Numbered from the stretch's first letter, positions 7,235 through 17,171 are shown. The stretch is 64,000 nt of DNA from JAGOEY01 sp017997515 (GCA_026314275.1 CP111109.1:124001-188000), one strand, 5' to 3'. The notes: a model not told the origin generated them from the sequence alone. Program-made: numbers and translations.

Positions 7235-9838
7235 TTACGCAGCGACACTGTCCTTCACCGTATCGGCCAGGTCGGTGTAGTCCTTGACCTGGTCAAAGTT
7301 CAGGTACTGGTAAATCTTGTCGCTGTCTTTGGTCAGCACACCCATGTCGGCCAGGTATTCGGCCTTGGTGGGGATACGGCCCAGCTTGGAGCAGATAGCG
7401 GCCAGTTCTGCCGACCCCAGGTACACGTTGCTGTTCTTGCCCAAACGGTTGGGGAAGTTGCGGGTGGACGTGGAGAACACGGTGGCGCCCTCTTTCACCT
7501 GGGCCTGGTTGCCCATACACAGGCTGCAGCCTGGCATTTCCATACGTGCACCGGCCGAGCCGAGCACGCCGTAATGGCCTTCTTCCGACAGCTGTTTGGC
7601 ATCCATCTTGGTGGGCGGAGCCATCCAGAGTTTGACGGGGATGTCGCGCTTGTTCTCGAGCAGCTTGGACGCAGCGCGGAAGTGGCCGATGTTGGTCATA
7701 CACGAACCGATGAACACTTCGTCGATCACCGCACCGGACACTTCGGACAGGGTCTTCACGTCATCCGGGTCGTTCGGGCAGGCCACGATAGGCTCATGGA
7801 TATCGGCCAGATCGATCTCGATAACAGCAGCGTATTCGGCATCGTCGTCGCCCTTGAGCAACTGGGGATCTGCCAGCCAAGCTTCCATCGCCTTGATGCG
7901 GCGGTTGATGGTGCGCACGTCGGAGTAACCCGTGGCAATCATCCACTTCAGCATGGTGATGTTGCTGTTGATGTACTCGATGATCGGCTCTTTGTTCAGG
8001 TGCACCGTGCAACCACCGGCAGAACGTTCTGCGGATGCGTCGCTCAGCTCGAAAGCCTGTTCCACCTTCAAGTCTGGCAAACCTTCGATTTCCAGGATGC
8101 GGCCCGAGAAAATGTTCTTCTTGCCTTGTTTGGCCACCGTCAGCAGACCGGCCTTGATGGCGTACAGCGGGATAGCGTTCACGAGGTCACGCAGGGTAAT
8201 GCCCGGCTGCATTTCGCCCTTAAACCGCACCAGCACGCTCTCAGGCATGTCCAGCGGCATCACGCCCGTAGCAGCACCAAAAGCGACCAAGCCAGAACCG
8301 GCGGGGAAACTGATGCCGATGGGGAACCGGGTGTGGCTGTCGCCACCGGTGCCGACGGTGTCGGGCAGCAGCATGCGGTTCAGCCAGCTGTGGATGATGC
8401 CGTCGCCGGGGCGCAGCGGGATACCACCACGGGTGCTCATGAAGTCGGGCAGCTCGTGGTGCATCTTCACGTCCACGGGCTTGGGGTAAGCAGCGGTGTG
8501 GCAGAACGATTGCATCACCAGGTCAGCACTGAAGCCCAGGCAGGCCAGGTCCTTCAGTTCATCACGGGTCATGGGGCCGGTGGTGTCTTGGGACCCCACC
8601 GACGTCATCTTGGGTTCGCAGTAGGTACCGGGGCGCACGCCCTGGCCTTCTGGCAGGCCCACAGCACGGCCCACCATCTTTTGCGCGAGTGTGAAACCAC
8701 GGCCGTTGTCGGCCGGGCTTTGCGGCAGGCGGAACAGGGTGGATGCCGGCAGGCCCAGCGCAAAACGCGCCTTGGCGGTCAGCCCCCGGCCAATGATCAG
8801 GGGAATACGGCCACCGGCGCGCACTTCGTCGAACAACACGTCACTCTTCAGCGTGAACTCGGCAATCACCTTGCCGTCCTTCAGCGCCTTGCCTTCGTAA
8901 GGACGCAGTTCAACCACGTCACCCATGGCCATCTGGCTCACGTCCAGCTCGATCGGCAATGCGCCCGAGTCTTCCATGGTGTTGTAGAAGATCGGGGCGA
9001 TCTTGCTGCCCAGACACACACCACCAAAACGCTTGTTGGGCACAAACGGAATGTCTTCGCCAGTGAACCACAACACCGAGTTGGTGGCCGACTTGCGGCT
9101 GGAGCCGGTGCCGACCACGTCGCCCACATAGGCCACCAGGTTGCCCTTGGCACGCAGGTCTTCGAGGAACTTGACCGGGCCACGTTTGCCGTCTTCTTCG
9201 GGCACGATGCCAGGACGCGCATTCTTGTGCATGGCCAGCGCGTGCAGCGGGATGTCAGGGCGGCTCCACGCGTCGGGTGCGGGCGACAGGTCGTCGGTGT
9301 TGATTTCACCGGCCACTTTGAAGATGCTGACGGTGATGCTCTCAGGCACTTCGGGGCGGCTGGTAAACCACTCACCTTCGGCCCAGCTTTGCAGCACGGC
9401 CTTGGCGTATTTGTTGCCCTTTTCGGCCTTTTCCTGCACGTCGTGGAACTGGTCGAACATCAGCAGTGTGTTCTTCAGGCCCGCAGCGGCGACTTCGGCC
9501 ACACTCGCGCTGGCGTCGTCCAGCAGGTCAATCAGGGGGCTGATGTTGTAGCCACCCAGCATGGTGCCAAGCAGCTCGGTGGCTTTTTCGCGCGACAGCA
9601 GCGGGCACTTTTCGGTGCCGTGGGCCACAGCGGCCAGGTAGCTGGCCTTGACCTTGGCCGCATCGTCCACACCGGCGGGCACGCGGTGGGTGATGAGGTT
9701 CAGCAGGTTGGCTTCTTCACCGGCGGGCGGTGCCTTCAGCAGTTCGACCAGTTCACCAGTCTGCTTGGCAGACAAAGGCAACGGGGGGATACCGAGCACC
9801 GCGCGTTCGGCAACATGGGCGGCATAGGCTTGCAACAT
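7235..9838 (-). CDS. acnB: Aconitate hydratase B
   Basis: 867 residues, the usual AcnB length. It isomerises citrate and isocitrate (and can act on 2-methylisocitrate) in the cytoplasm. The N-terminal HEAT-like and swivel domains precede the catalytic part, in contrast to AcnA. The [4Fe-4S] ligands appear in IGSCMTNIGHFRAA and PGCSLCMGNQAQV near the C-terminus. The start chosen at 9838 has AGGAG 8 nt upstream; a longer frame adds 30 unlikely residues. It is the last gene of a minus-strand group with mdh, a citE-like gene and a secreted protein. Confidence 0.97.
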   Translation of the reverse strand: MLQAYAAHVAERAVLGIPPLPLSAKQTGELVELLKAPPAGEEANLLNLITHRVPAGVDDAAKVKASYLAAVAHGTEKCPLLSREKATELLGTMLGGYNISPLIDLLDDASASVAEVAAAGLKNTLLMFDQFHDVQEKAEKGNKYAKAVLQSWAEGEWFTSRPEVPESITVSIFKVAGEINTDDLSPAPDAWSRPDIPLHALAMHKNARPGIVPEEDGKRGPVKFLEDLRAKGNLVAYVGDVVGTGSSRKSATNSVLWFTGEDIPFVPNKRFGGVCLGSKIAPIFYNTMEDSGALPIELDVSQMAMGDVVELRPYEGKALKDGKVIAEFTLKSDVLFDEVRAGGRIPLIIGRGLTAKARFALGLPASTLFRLPQSPADNGRGFTLAQKMVGRAVGLPEGQGVRPGTYCEPKMTSVGSQDTTGPMTRDELKDLACLGFSADLVMQSFCHTAAYPKPVDVKMHHELPDFMSTRGGIPLRPGDGIIHSWLNRMLLPDTVGTGGDSHTRFPIGISFPAGSGLVAFGAATGVMPLDMPESVLVRFKGEMQPGITLRDLVNAIPLYAIKAGLLTVAKQGKKNIFSGRILEIEGLPDLKVEQAFELSDASAERSAGGCTVHLNKEPIIEYINSNITMLKWMIATGYSDVRTINRRIKAMEAWLADPQLLKGDDDAEYAAVIEIDLADIHEPIVACPNDPDDVKTLSEVSGAVIDEVFIGSCMTNIGHFRAASKLLENKRDIPVKLWMAPPTKMDAKQLSEEGHYGVLGSAGARMEMPGCSLCMGNQAQVKEGATVFSTSTRNFPNRLGKNSNVYLGSAELAAICSKLGRIPTKAEYLADMGVLTKDSDKIYQYLNFDQVKDYTDLADTVKDSVAA

Positions 9839-9896
9839 GGTTTTCTCCTGGGGTTCAATAATCGTGGGGGCAAAAGACGCAGCGTTGTGGTTCGGC

Positions 9897-10505
9897 TTAT
9901 TTGGCGTCTGTGGGCAGAGCAGGTTCAAGCACGCTTCGTGCCGGATTCTTCTTCAGTGTTTCGTTAATGGCCTGTTGTTCAACACCCATACATTCGTCGG
10001 CCAGGCGCTGGCCCAGCTTGTGGTTCATGAGCATGGATTTGTTCAGAATCTGCAGCCACACCGCTCCGGCCTTCTGGTCTTCCAGGCGGATCGCACCCGT
10101 GGTGGTGGCTACCGGGCTCATGCGGTACTTGAGGTCACGCACCTGCACGTCAAAATAGCCCGGGGAAGCTGGGTCACGGGTCACACGCACAAACGCGCCC
10201 AGCTCACAGGGCAGGTTGCCCACATACACACGCTCTGCAATAGCGAGTTCGGCTGGCGTCAGTGCAGCCTCTGCCGCGGCAATACCTGCGGCCACGTTGA
10301 CGGCAGCAGTCTTCAGCTGGGTACGGCTGGAGGTGGGGCTGGCCTTCTTGGGGGCTGCCTTGGTTTTGGCCGCGGTTGCAGCCGGTTTGCTGGTGGCGGG
10401 CTTGGCTGATTTGGCCGGGGCTGCGGTCGTCTGGGCCTGCGCCACAGTGGACACGGCGAGGCACAAAACAGCGGCACACAGGGTCTGGATGGAACGTGAG
10501 GTCAT
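9897..10505 (-). CDS. Putative secreted Ala/Lys/Pro-rich protein
   Basis: 202 residues. An N-terminal signal peptide (MTSRSIQTLCAAVLCLAV, cleavage near AQAQT) precedes a low-complexity Ala/Lys/Pro/Thr stretch of about 45 residues, then a folded-looking domain containing ERVYVGNLPCELGAFV and ADECMGVEQQAINETL. The family is unknown to me. The location between the citE-like gene and acnB suggests co-transcription with TCA genes, but nothing in the protein points to that pathway. The start at 10505 has no strong ribosome binding site. Confidence 0.7.
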   Translation of the reverse strand: MTSRSIQTLCAAVLCLAVSTVAQAQTTAAPAKSAKPATSKPAATAAKTKAAPKKASPTSSRTQLKTAAVNVAAGIAAAEAALTPAELAIAERVYVGNLPCELGAFVRVTRDPASPGYFDVQVRDLKYRMSPVATTTGAIRLEDQKAGAVWLQILNKSMLMNHKLGQRLADECMGVEQQAINETLKKNPARSVLEPALPTDAK

Positions 10506-10545
10506 GGTGGTTGTGTGAAAAAAGGAGCCGAACAAATCAGAAAAA

Positions 10546-11531
10546 TCAGCCAGTCACAGAAAAATAGGCCTGCGCCTGGACCGGCATGGAACGCCCGGTT
10601 TGGTGGGCCCGTTCCAGCACCTGCCAGTAGTAACGGAAACTTGCACGGTCGTGCAAAACACCATCAAAACTAATGGGGGCCCACGCTGCTTCTTGGGCGG
10701 ATGCTATTATTTTTGAAGCATTTTCAATCTCCCCTTCCGTGGGCGCAAACGCCTCCAGAATAGGACGAATCTGGCTCGGGTGGATGCTCCACATACGGGT
10801 GTAGCCAAATTCGGCCGCTGCCTTCAACGCAGCAGCGGACATGGCCAACGGGTCGCTGAATTCGGTCACCACGCAGTGCGAGGGCACTTTGCCATGGGCA
10901 TGGCAGGCCGAGGCAATCTCGAGCTTGGCGCGCACCACCAGCGGATGGGTGAACTGGCCCACCACACCCATACCTGCGGACGGAATGGCTCCACCATGGG
11001 CGGACACAAAATCCATCAAGCCGAAACTCAGCGACTGCACACGCGGGTGGGAAGCGATCTCGAATGCCCGGTGCACTGCAGCGGGCGATTCAATCAAAAC
11101 ATGGAGCGGCAAATGACCAGCCGACGCGCGCAAAAGGGCTTTTTCGGCCTGAATGACGTCGCGCACCGACTCGACCTTGGGCACCATGATGTGGGTCAGC
11201 CGGTCGCCTGCTTTGCCGGCGATCAGGGCCATGTCGTGGAAAAAGGAAGGGTGCTCGACCGGATGCACCCGCACGGCAACCCGTGCGTTGTCAGGAGCCT
11301 CCAGCGCCAGCGCCACCACCATGGCAGCGTGTTCTGCTTCCCCCCCACGGGTGCACCGTCTTCGCAGTCCAGTGTCACGTCGAAGACGCAGGCACCAAAC
11401 TCTTCGGTCATTTCTGCCTGCAGCTGCAGGCTTTTGCGCATCCGCGCCTCGACGCCGCTGTAATGGTCACAGACCGGTAAAAAACCGGCCCCGGCCTGGG
11501 CTCCGAGTAAAACTTGACGCGGATGCTGCAT
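10546..11531 (-). pseudogene. CitE-like HpcH/HpaI aldolase/CoA ester lyase (frameshifted)
   Basis: The 5' part (from 11531) reads GVEARMRKSLQLQAEM and DVTLDCEDGAPVGG, containing the acidic Mg-binding region of the CitE family. The rest, EHAAMVVALALEAPDNARVA through IHPSQIRPILEAFAP, is in another frame. The frames join if the seven-G run at 11340-11346 (minus strand) had eight Gs, giving a 328-residue protein. It starts 7 nt after the mdh stop. Family enzymes cleave or condense acyl-CoA esters such as citryl-, malyl- or methylmalyl-CoA; the substrate is unknown. The break may be a sequencing error. Confidence 0.85.
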
Positions 11532-11538
11532 GGCGGCC

Positions 11539-12525
11539 TTACAGGAGGTGGGCCACACCAGCTTGTTCGTCGGTCAGCTCTTTCAGCGTTTTGTCGATAC
11601 GTTCCTGGCTGAATGCATCGATTTCCAGGCCTTCGACGATTTTGTATTCGCCGTTTTCAGTGGTGACGGGGAAACCGAACATCACGTCCTTCGGAATGCC
11701 GTACTGGCCGTCCGATGGGATACCCATGGTGACCCACTTGCCGTTGGTGCCCAGAGCCCAGTCACGCATGTGGTCGATGGCAGCATTGGCGGCCGAAGCA
11801 GCCGACGACAAACCACGTGCCTCGATGATGGCCGCACCACGCTTGCCCACGGTGGGCAGGAAGGTGTTGGCGTTCCATTCCTGGTCGTTGATCATCTTGG
11901 CGACGCTTTCGCCATTGATGGTGGCGAAGCGGTAGTCGGCATACATCGTGGGCGAGTGGTTGCCCCAGACGGTGAGTTTTTCGATGTCGGCCACGGCCTT
12001 GCCGGTTTTGGCTGCGAGCTGGCTGGCAGCACGGTTGTGGTCCAGGCGCAGCATGGCGGTGAAGTTCTTGCGTGGCAGGTCAGGCGCACTCTTCATGGCG
12101 ATGTAGGCATTGGTGTTGGCGGGGTTGCCCACCACCAGCACCTTGACATTGCGGCTGGCCACAGCGTTGAGCGCCTTGCCCTGTGCGGTGAAGATAGCAC
12201 CGTTGACGGCCAGCAGCTCGGCACGTTCCATGCCGGGGCCACGGGGGCGCGAACCCACCAGCAGTGCGTAGTCGGCGTCCTTGAAGGCGGTCATGGGGTC
12301 ACCGTGGGCGGTCATTTCAACCAGCAGCGGGAAAGCGCAGTCGTCCAGTTCCATCATCACTCCCTTGAGCGCCTTCTGGGGGCCTTCAACTGGCACTTCG
12401 AGCAGTTGCAGGATGACAGGCTGGTCCTTGCCCAGCATTTCGCCGGAGGCGATGCGGAACAACAGGGCGTAACCGATTTGACCTGCGGCACCGGTAACGG
12501 CAACGCGGACGGGCTTCTTGCTCAT
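11539..12525 (-). CDS. mdh: Malate dehydrogenase
   Basis: 328 residues, the length of the NAD-dependent MDH common in Burkholderiales. It oxidises malate to oxaloacetate in the TCA cycle. Visible features are the nucleotide-binding GAAGQIGYALLFRI at residues 11-24, the NPANTNA loop, the substrate Arg region LRLDHNRAASQLA, and the catalytic His in VWGNHSPTMYAD. TGGAG precedes the ATG. It heads the minus-strand group and diverges from the GntR regulator gene; the 272-nt gap carries an operator-like palindrome. Confidence 0.96.
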   Translation of the reverse strand: MSKKPVRVAVTGAAGQIGYALLFRIASGEMLGKDQPVILQLLEVPVEGPQKALKGVMMELDDCAFPLLVEMTAHGDPMTAFKDADYALLVGSRPRGPGMERAELLAVNGAIFTAQGKALNAVASRNVKVLVVGNPANTNAYIAMKSAPDLPRKNFTAMLRLDHNRAASQLAAKTGKAVADIEKLTVWGNHSPTMYADYRFATINGESVAKMINDQEWNANTFLPTVGKRGAAIIEARGLSSAASAANAAIDHMRDWALGTNGKWVTMGIPSDGQYGIPKDVMFGFPVTTENGEYKIVEGLEIDAFSQERIDKTLKELTDEQAGVAHLL

Positions 12526-12666
12526 GGGAAAACTCCAGGAAGTGTGGTGAAAGTTTGCGAAAAACGCTGGTGAAAACCAAAAAAGCGTTTGCTACAGGGC
12601 CCGTTCACAGAAAAGCCCTTGCAGGACAGCGTCATAGTTTACCCTCGAAAACAGGCAATCGTCAAT

Positions 12667-12694
12667 TTGTCTTATGTCTTATATAAGATATGAT
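12667..12694 (+). promoter_or_regulatory. Predicted promoter with 12-bp palindromic operator for the GntR gene
   Basis: TTGTCT at 12667-12672 and TATGAT at 12689-12694 are spaced by 16 bp, and the perfect palindrome TCTTATATAAGA (12677-12688) lies in the spacer. The position suggests autorepression by the GntR/UTRA protein and possibly control of divergent mdh. Promoter and operator are both inferred from sequence only. Confidence 0.6.
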
Positions 12695-12797
12695 TCCGCC
12701 TGTGAAATTTGTGCACTTTTGCGCACTTCATGCCTTTCAGCCAGCTGACAACAAAGCCTCCAGCACGCCCCGCTCCGCACACCTCAGCCCCACCTTC

Positions 12798-13592
12798 ATG
12801 GCCCATACAACTACCAGCAACGCCCCCAGTGCAAGTGAAGCCGGAGCAGAGAGCCCGGCCGCCACCACACCCGCGTTCAGCCCGCTGTACCAGCAGATCA
12901 AGGCCTTGATCCTGCAAAGCCTGCAAGCGGGTGAGTGGAAGCCTGCGGAAGCCATTCCGAGCGAAATGGAGCTGGCCGCACGGTTCCGTGTCAGCCAGGG
13001 CACCGTGCGCAAAGCCATCGACGAGTTGGCCGCCGACAACCTGCTGGTGCGCCGCCAGGGCAAAGGCACTTTTGTGGCCACCCATGCCGAAAGGCATGTG
13101 CAGTACCGTTTTCTCAAACTCGTGCCCGACAGCGGCGACGTGAACACCGAAGGGCCCGCAGAGCGCACCATCATCGAATGCAAACGGGTGCGCTCCAGCG
13201 CCGAAGTGGCCCGTATGCTGGCCTTGCGCCCCGGGGACGCGGTGCTGCAGGTGCGGCGCATTCTGTCGTTTGGTGGTGTGCCCACCATCCTGGAAGACCT
13301 GTGGCTACCGGGCCAACCCTTCAAGGGTTTGAGCGCCGAACAAATGGGCGACTACCGGGGCCCTACCTACGCCATGTTCGAGTTGGACTTTGGTATCCGG
13401 ATGGTGCGCGCCGAAGAAAAGATCCGCGCCGTATGCCCCGACAAAGAACAAGCCGCGCTTCTGCAAGTGGCCCAGAACGTGCCGCTTCTGAGCGTGGAAC
13501 GTATCGCCTACACCTACAACGACACCCCCATGGAGCTGCGCCGCGGGTTGTACCGCACGGACACGCACCATTACCGCAATGCACTCAATTGA
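12798..13592 (+). CDS. GntR family transcriptional regulator, HutC/UTRA type
   Basis: 264 residues from the ATG at 12798. After a low-complexity N-terminal tail (about 30 residues) comes the winged helix with PLYQQIKALI, IPSEMELAARFRVSQGTVRKAID and RRQGKGTFVA, then a UTRA ligand-binding domain to the C-terminus (ERTIIECKRVRSS to VERIAYTYNDTPMELRRG). Placed immediately before sdhCDAB-gltA and divergent from mdh, it is a strong candidate for a TCA-cycle regulator. The effector, perhaps a cycle intermediate, cannot be read from the sequence. A terminator follows. Confidence 0.9.
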   Translation: MAHTTTSNAPSASEAGAESPAATTPAFSPLYQQIKALILQSLQAGEWKPAEAIPSEMELAARFRVSQGTVRKAIDELAADNLLVRRQGKGTFVATHAERHVQYRFLKLVPDSGDVNTEGPAERTIIECKRVRSSAEVARMLALRPGDAVLQVRRILSFGGVPTILEDLWLPGQPFKGLSAEQMGDYRGPTYAMFELDFGIRMVRAEEKIRAVCPDKEQAALLQVAQNVPLLSVERIAYTYNDTPMELRRGLYRTDTHHYRNALN

Positions 13593-13602
13593 GCACTTGA
13601 AC

Positions 13603-13624
13603 GGCGGTATTCCGCCCCTTTTTT
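13603..13624 (+). terminator. Intrinsic terminator after the GntR gene
   Basis: GGCGG-TATT-CCGCC followed by CCTTTTTT, 11 nt after the regulator stop. It separates the regulator transcript from the sdh operon. Confidence 0.8.
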
Positions 13625-13750
13625 GTGCCCGACCCAGGAAAACCCTCAAACAATTTGACGCCTGTAAGTCTTGCGTTGCTGCATTGCAATAGAATTTTGG
13701 GTTGTTTGCATTCACCAATTACAAAGCGGTTACACCACGAAGGCCATGAC

Positions 13751-14200
13751 ATGACTGATCTTGCGACATCCTCCCGATCGAAGAAGCGGCCTGAATTCCG
13801 CAACGTCAACAAACTGACGGACCTGCCCACCTACCGCATGACACCCGCCGCCTGGGTGTCCATCCTGCACCGGGCCAGCGGAGCCTTCCTGTTCTTGCTG
13901 ATGCCTTTCATCATCTGGATGTTTGACACGTCCGTGTCTTCCGAAATTTCGTTTGCAAAATTCAGGGCTGTTTTTAATGTCGGCGTGGGTTTTGTACCTG
14001 GCTGGTTTTTCAAACTCATCGCGCTGGCCATCATCTGGGCCTACCTGCACCACTTCATCGCGGGCCTGCGCCACCTCTGGATGGACGTCAGCCACTCCGC
14101 AGTGACCAAAGAATTCGGCAAGTCGTCTGCCCTGTTCACCCTTGCCATCAGCATCGGCCTGACCCTGGTGCTCGGCGCCAAGTTGTTCGGCCTCTACTAA
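13751..14200 (+). CDS. sdhC: Succinate dehydrogenase cytochrome b556 subunit
   Basis: 149 residues with three membrane helices (about 35-57, 85-107 and 125-146). It anchors the SdhAB catalytic pair, binds ubiquinone and contributes to heme b. The motif SILHRASGAFLFLL holds the Ser/Arg pair typical of the quinone site, and YLHHFIAGLRHLWMD carries the heme His. First gene of sdhCDAB-sdhE-gltA. Confidence 0.95.
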   Translation: MTDLATSSRSKKRPEFRNVNKLTDLPTYRMTPAAWVSILHRASGAFLFLLMPFIIWMFDTSVSSEISFAKFRAVFNVGVGFVPGWFFKLIALAIIWAYLHHFIAGLRHLWMDVSHSAVTKEFGKSSALFTLAISIGLTLVLGAKLFGLY

Positions 14201-14218
14201 ACACCAGGAGCACAAACC

Positions 14219-14587
14219 ATGTCAGTGAATTACGGCTCCAAACGCGTCGTTGTCGGCGCCCATTACGGCCTGCGCGATTGGCTTGCACAGCGCATCACCG
14301 CTTGCATCATGGCCATCTTTACCGTGCTGCTGTTGGCACAGGTCATTTTTACCTCTGGCCCCATCGGCTACGACACATGGGCTGGTATTTTCTCCAGCCA
14401 GTGGATGAAAGTGCTGACCTTTGCGGTGATCGTCGCCCTGCTCTACCACGCCTGGGTGGGTATGCGCGACATCACGATGGACTACATCACATCACCCGTC
14501 TGGCTGCGCCTGCTGGTGCAGGTTTTCACCATGGTCTGGCTGGTCGGTTGCGCTGGCTGGGCTATCCAGGTGCTCTGGCGTCTTTGA
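14219..14587 (+). CDS. sdhD: Succinate dehydrogenase membrane anchor subunit
   Basis: 122 residues, three membrane helices. The sequence YGLRDWLAQRITA near the N-terminus and LLYHAWVGMRDITMDYI, with the candidate heme His and the quinone-site Asp/Tyr, match SdhD. It lies 18 nt after sdhC and 33 nt before sdhA. Confidence 0.93.
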   Translation: MSVNYGSKRVVVGAHYGLRDWLAQRITACIMAIFTVLLLAQVIFTSGPIGYDTWAGIFSSQWMKVLTFAVIVALLYHAWVGMRDITMDYITSPVWLRLLVQVFTMVWLVGCAGWAIQVLWRL

Positions 14588-14620
14588 TGCCCGTATTTGA
14601 TCCCCACGAGGCATACCATA

Positions 14621-16429
14621 ATGAGTTACACAAAAGCCAATATTACGCAGCGCAAGTTTGACGTGGTCATCGTCGGAGCCGGTGGCTCGGGCATGCGCGC
14701 TGCACTCGAACTGTCCAAGGCCGGCCTGAACGTGGCCTCGCTGTCCAAAGTGTTCCCCACCCGCAGCCACACCGTGGCAGCACAAGGTGGCGTGAGTGCG
14801 TCGCTGGGCAACATGTCGGAAGACAACTGGCACTACCACTTCTACGACACCATCAAGGGCTCCGACTGGCTCGGCGACCAGGATGCGATTGAATTCATGT
14901 GCCGCGAAGCACCCAAGGTGGTGTACGAGCTGGAACACTTCGGTATGCCGTTCGACCGCAACCCCGACGGCACGATTTACCAGCGCCCGTTCGGCGGCCA
15001 CACCGCCAACTACGGCGAGAAACCCGTGCAACGCGCCTGCGCTGCGGCCGACCGTACCGGCCACGCCATGCTGCACACGCTGTACCAGCAAAACGTCAAG
15101 GCCAAGACCAACTTCTTCGTTGAGTGGATGGCCCTTGACCTGATCCGCGACGAATCCGGCGATGTCGTGGGTGTCACCGCGCTCGAGATGGAAACCGGCG
15201 AGCTGCACATCCTGCGCGCCAAGACCGTGCTGCTGGCCACTGGCGGCGCGGGCCGCATTTTCGGTGCATCCACCAATGCCTTCATCAACACCGGTGACGG
15301 CCTGGGTATGGCCGCACGCTCCGGCATTGCACTGCAAGACATGGAGTTCTGGCAGTTCCACCCCACGGGTGTGGCTGGCGCAGGTGTGCTCTTGACCGAA
15401 GGCTGCCGCGGCGAAGGCGCCATCTTGCTGAACAGCAATGGTGAACGTTTCATGGAGCGTTATGCGCCCACCCTGAAGGATCTGGCCCCCCGCGACTTCG
15501 TGTCCCGTTGTATGGACCAGGAAATCAAGGAAGGCCGTGGCTGTGGCCCCAAGAAGGACCACATCCTGCTCAAGCTGGACCACCTGGGTGCAGAAACCAT
15601 CCACAAGCGCCTGCCGTCGGTGTTTGAAATTGGCGTCAACTTCGCCAACGTGGACATCACAAAGGAACCGATCCCTGTGGTACCCACCATCCACTACCAG
15701 ATGGGTGGTATCCCCACCAACATCCATGGCCAGGTGGTCGCACAGAAGAACGGCGTCAACAACGACGTGATCAACGGTTTGTATGCCGTGGGTGAATGTG
15801 CGTGTGTGAGCGTGCACGGCGCCAACCGCCTGGGCACCAACTCGCTGCTGGATCTGCTGGTGTTCGGCAAGGCCGCGGGCCGCCACATTGTGGAGTTCAA
15901 CAACCGCAACAAGGAACACAAGCCGCTGCCCGCCAATGCCGGCGAACAGACCCTGGCGCGCCTGAACCAGCTGGAAGCATCGACGGAAGGCACCTACTCG
16001 CAAGACGTGGCCGCTGAAATCCGCGACGCCATGCAACTCCACGCGGGCGTGTTCCGCACGCAGGAAAGCATGGACGAAGGTGTGCAGAAAATTGCAGCCA
16101 TCCGCGGCAAGGTTGCAGGTATCACGCTCAAGGACAAGTCCAAGGTGTTCAACACCGCACGCATCGAAGCGCTGGAAGTGGACAACCTGATCGAAGTGGC
16201 CCAGGCCACGATGGTGTCGGCGGCCGCCCGCCGCGAATGCCGTGGTGCACACACCGTGTACGACTACGAACACCCGGCCGACCATGCCGAGTTCCCGCTG
16301 GGCCGCAACGACAAGGAGTGGATGAAACACACCCTGTGGTACAGCGAAGGCAGCCGCCTCGACTACAAACCCGTCAACCTCAAACCCCTGACGGTTGACA
16401 GTGTTCCGCCAAAGGTCAGAACCTTCTGA
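14621..16429 (+). CDS. sdhA: Succinate dehydrogenase flavoprotein subunit
   Basis: 602 residues. It oxidises succinate to fumarate with covalently bound FAD. The Rossmann motif VIVGAGGSGMRAAL opens the protein, the FAD-linked His is in RSHTVAAQGGVSAS, and the active-site region has FHPTGVAGAGVLLTEGCRGEGA. The start at 14621 is preceded by CGAGG. C-terminal RRECRGAHTVYDYEHPADHAEF matches the capping and helical domains. Confidence 0.97.
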   Translation: MSYTKANITQRKFDVVIVGAGGSGMRAALELSKAGLNVASLSKVFPTRSHTVAAQGGVSASLGNMSEDNWHYHFYDTIKGSDWLGDQDAIEFMCREAPKVVYELEHFGMPFDRNPDGTIYQRPFGGHTANYGEKPVQRACAAADRTGHAMLHTLYQQNVKAKTNFFVEWMALDLIRDESGDVVGVTALEMETGELHILRAKTVLLATGGAGRIFGASTNAFINTGDGLGMAARSGIALQDMEFWQFHPTGVAGAGVLLTEGCRGEGAILLNSNGERFMERYAPTLKDLAPRDFVSRCMDQEIKEGRGCGPKKDHILLKLDHLGAETIHKRLPSVFEIGVNFANVDITKEPIPVVPTIHYQMGGIPTNIHGQVVAQKNGVNNDVINGLYAVGECACVSVHGANRLGTNSLLDLLVFGKAAGRHIVEFNNRNKEHKPLPANAGEQTLARLNQLEASTEGTYSQDVAAEIRDAMQLHAGVFRTQESMDEGVQKIAAIRGKVAGITLKDKSKVFNTARIEALEVDNLIEVAQATMVSAAARRECRGAHTVYDYEHPADHAEFPLGRNDKEWMKHTLWYSEGSRLDYKPVNLKPLTVDSVPPKVRTF

Positions 16430-16456
16430 TCCCAGTAGCTACAAGAGAGAAGAACC

Positions 16457-17161
16457 ATGCAAAAACGCACATTCCAAATCTACCGCTACGACCCGGACCG
16501 CGACGCCAAGCCGTACATGCAGACCATCGAGATCGAACTCGACGGCCATGAACGTATGCTGCTGGATGCCCTGGTCAAGCTGAAGGAACAAGACCCCACG
16601 CTGTCGTTCCGCCGCTCCTGCCGCGAAGGTGTGTGTGGCTCTGACGCCATGAACATCAACGGCAAGAACGGTCTGGCCTGCCTGACCAACATGCTGACGC
16701 TCCAGGGCACCATCGTGCTGAAGCCCCTGCCAGGCCTGCCTGTGATCCGCGACCTGATCGTGGACATGACGCAGTTCTTCAAGCAGTACAACTCGATCAA
16801 GCCCTACCTGATCAACAACGAAATCCTGCCGGAAAAAGAACGTCTGCAAAGCCCTGAAGAGCGTGACGAGCTCAACGGCTTGTACGAATGTATTCTGTGC
16901 GCCAGCTGCTCCACCAGCTGCCCCAGCTTCTGGTGGAACCCCGACAAATTTGTGGGCCCCGCAGGTCTGCTGCAGGCCTACCGCTTCATTGCCGACAGCC
17001 GCGACGAAGCCACTGCCGAACGCCTGGACAACCTGGAAGACCCGTACCGCCTGTTCCGTTGCAAAACCATCATGAACTGCGTGGACGTGTGCCCCAAGGG
17101 ACTGAACCCAACGATTGCCATTGGCAAAATCAAAGAACTGATGGTTCGCCGGACGGTGTAA
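16457..17161 (+). CDS. sdhB: Succinate dehydrogenase iron-sulfur subunit
   Basis: 234 residues. The N-terminal ferredoxin domain shows the [2Fe-2S] cysteines in SCREGVCGSDAM, and the C-terminal domain carries the clusters in CILCASCSTSCPSFW and CKTIMNCVDVCPKGL. It passes electrons from SdhA to the quinone. AGAGAGAAG precedes the ATG. Confidence 0.97.
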   Translation: MQKRTFQIYRYDPDRDAKPYMQTIEIELDGHERMLLDALVKLKEQDPTLSFRRSCREGVCGSDAMNINGKNGLACLTNMLTLQGTIVLKPLPGLPVIRDLIVDMTQFFKQYNSIKPYLINNEILPEKERLQSPEERDELNGLYECILCASCSTSCPSFWWNPDKFVGPAGLLQAYRFIADSRDEATAERLDNLEDPYRLFRCKTIMNCVDVCPKGLNPTIAIGKIKELMVRRTV

Positions 17162-17171
17162 ACAAGACCGC

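Noticed and set aside
7574..9967. 797-codon plus-strand open frame opposite acnB
   Set aside because: It is a shadow of acnB; the composition is low-complexity His/Gln/Gly and no start signal or domain is seen.
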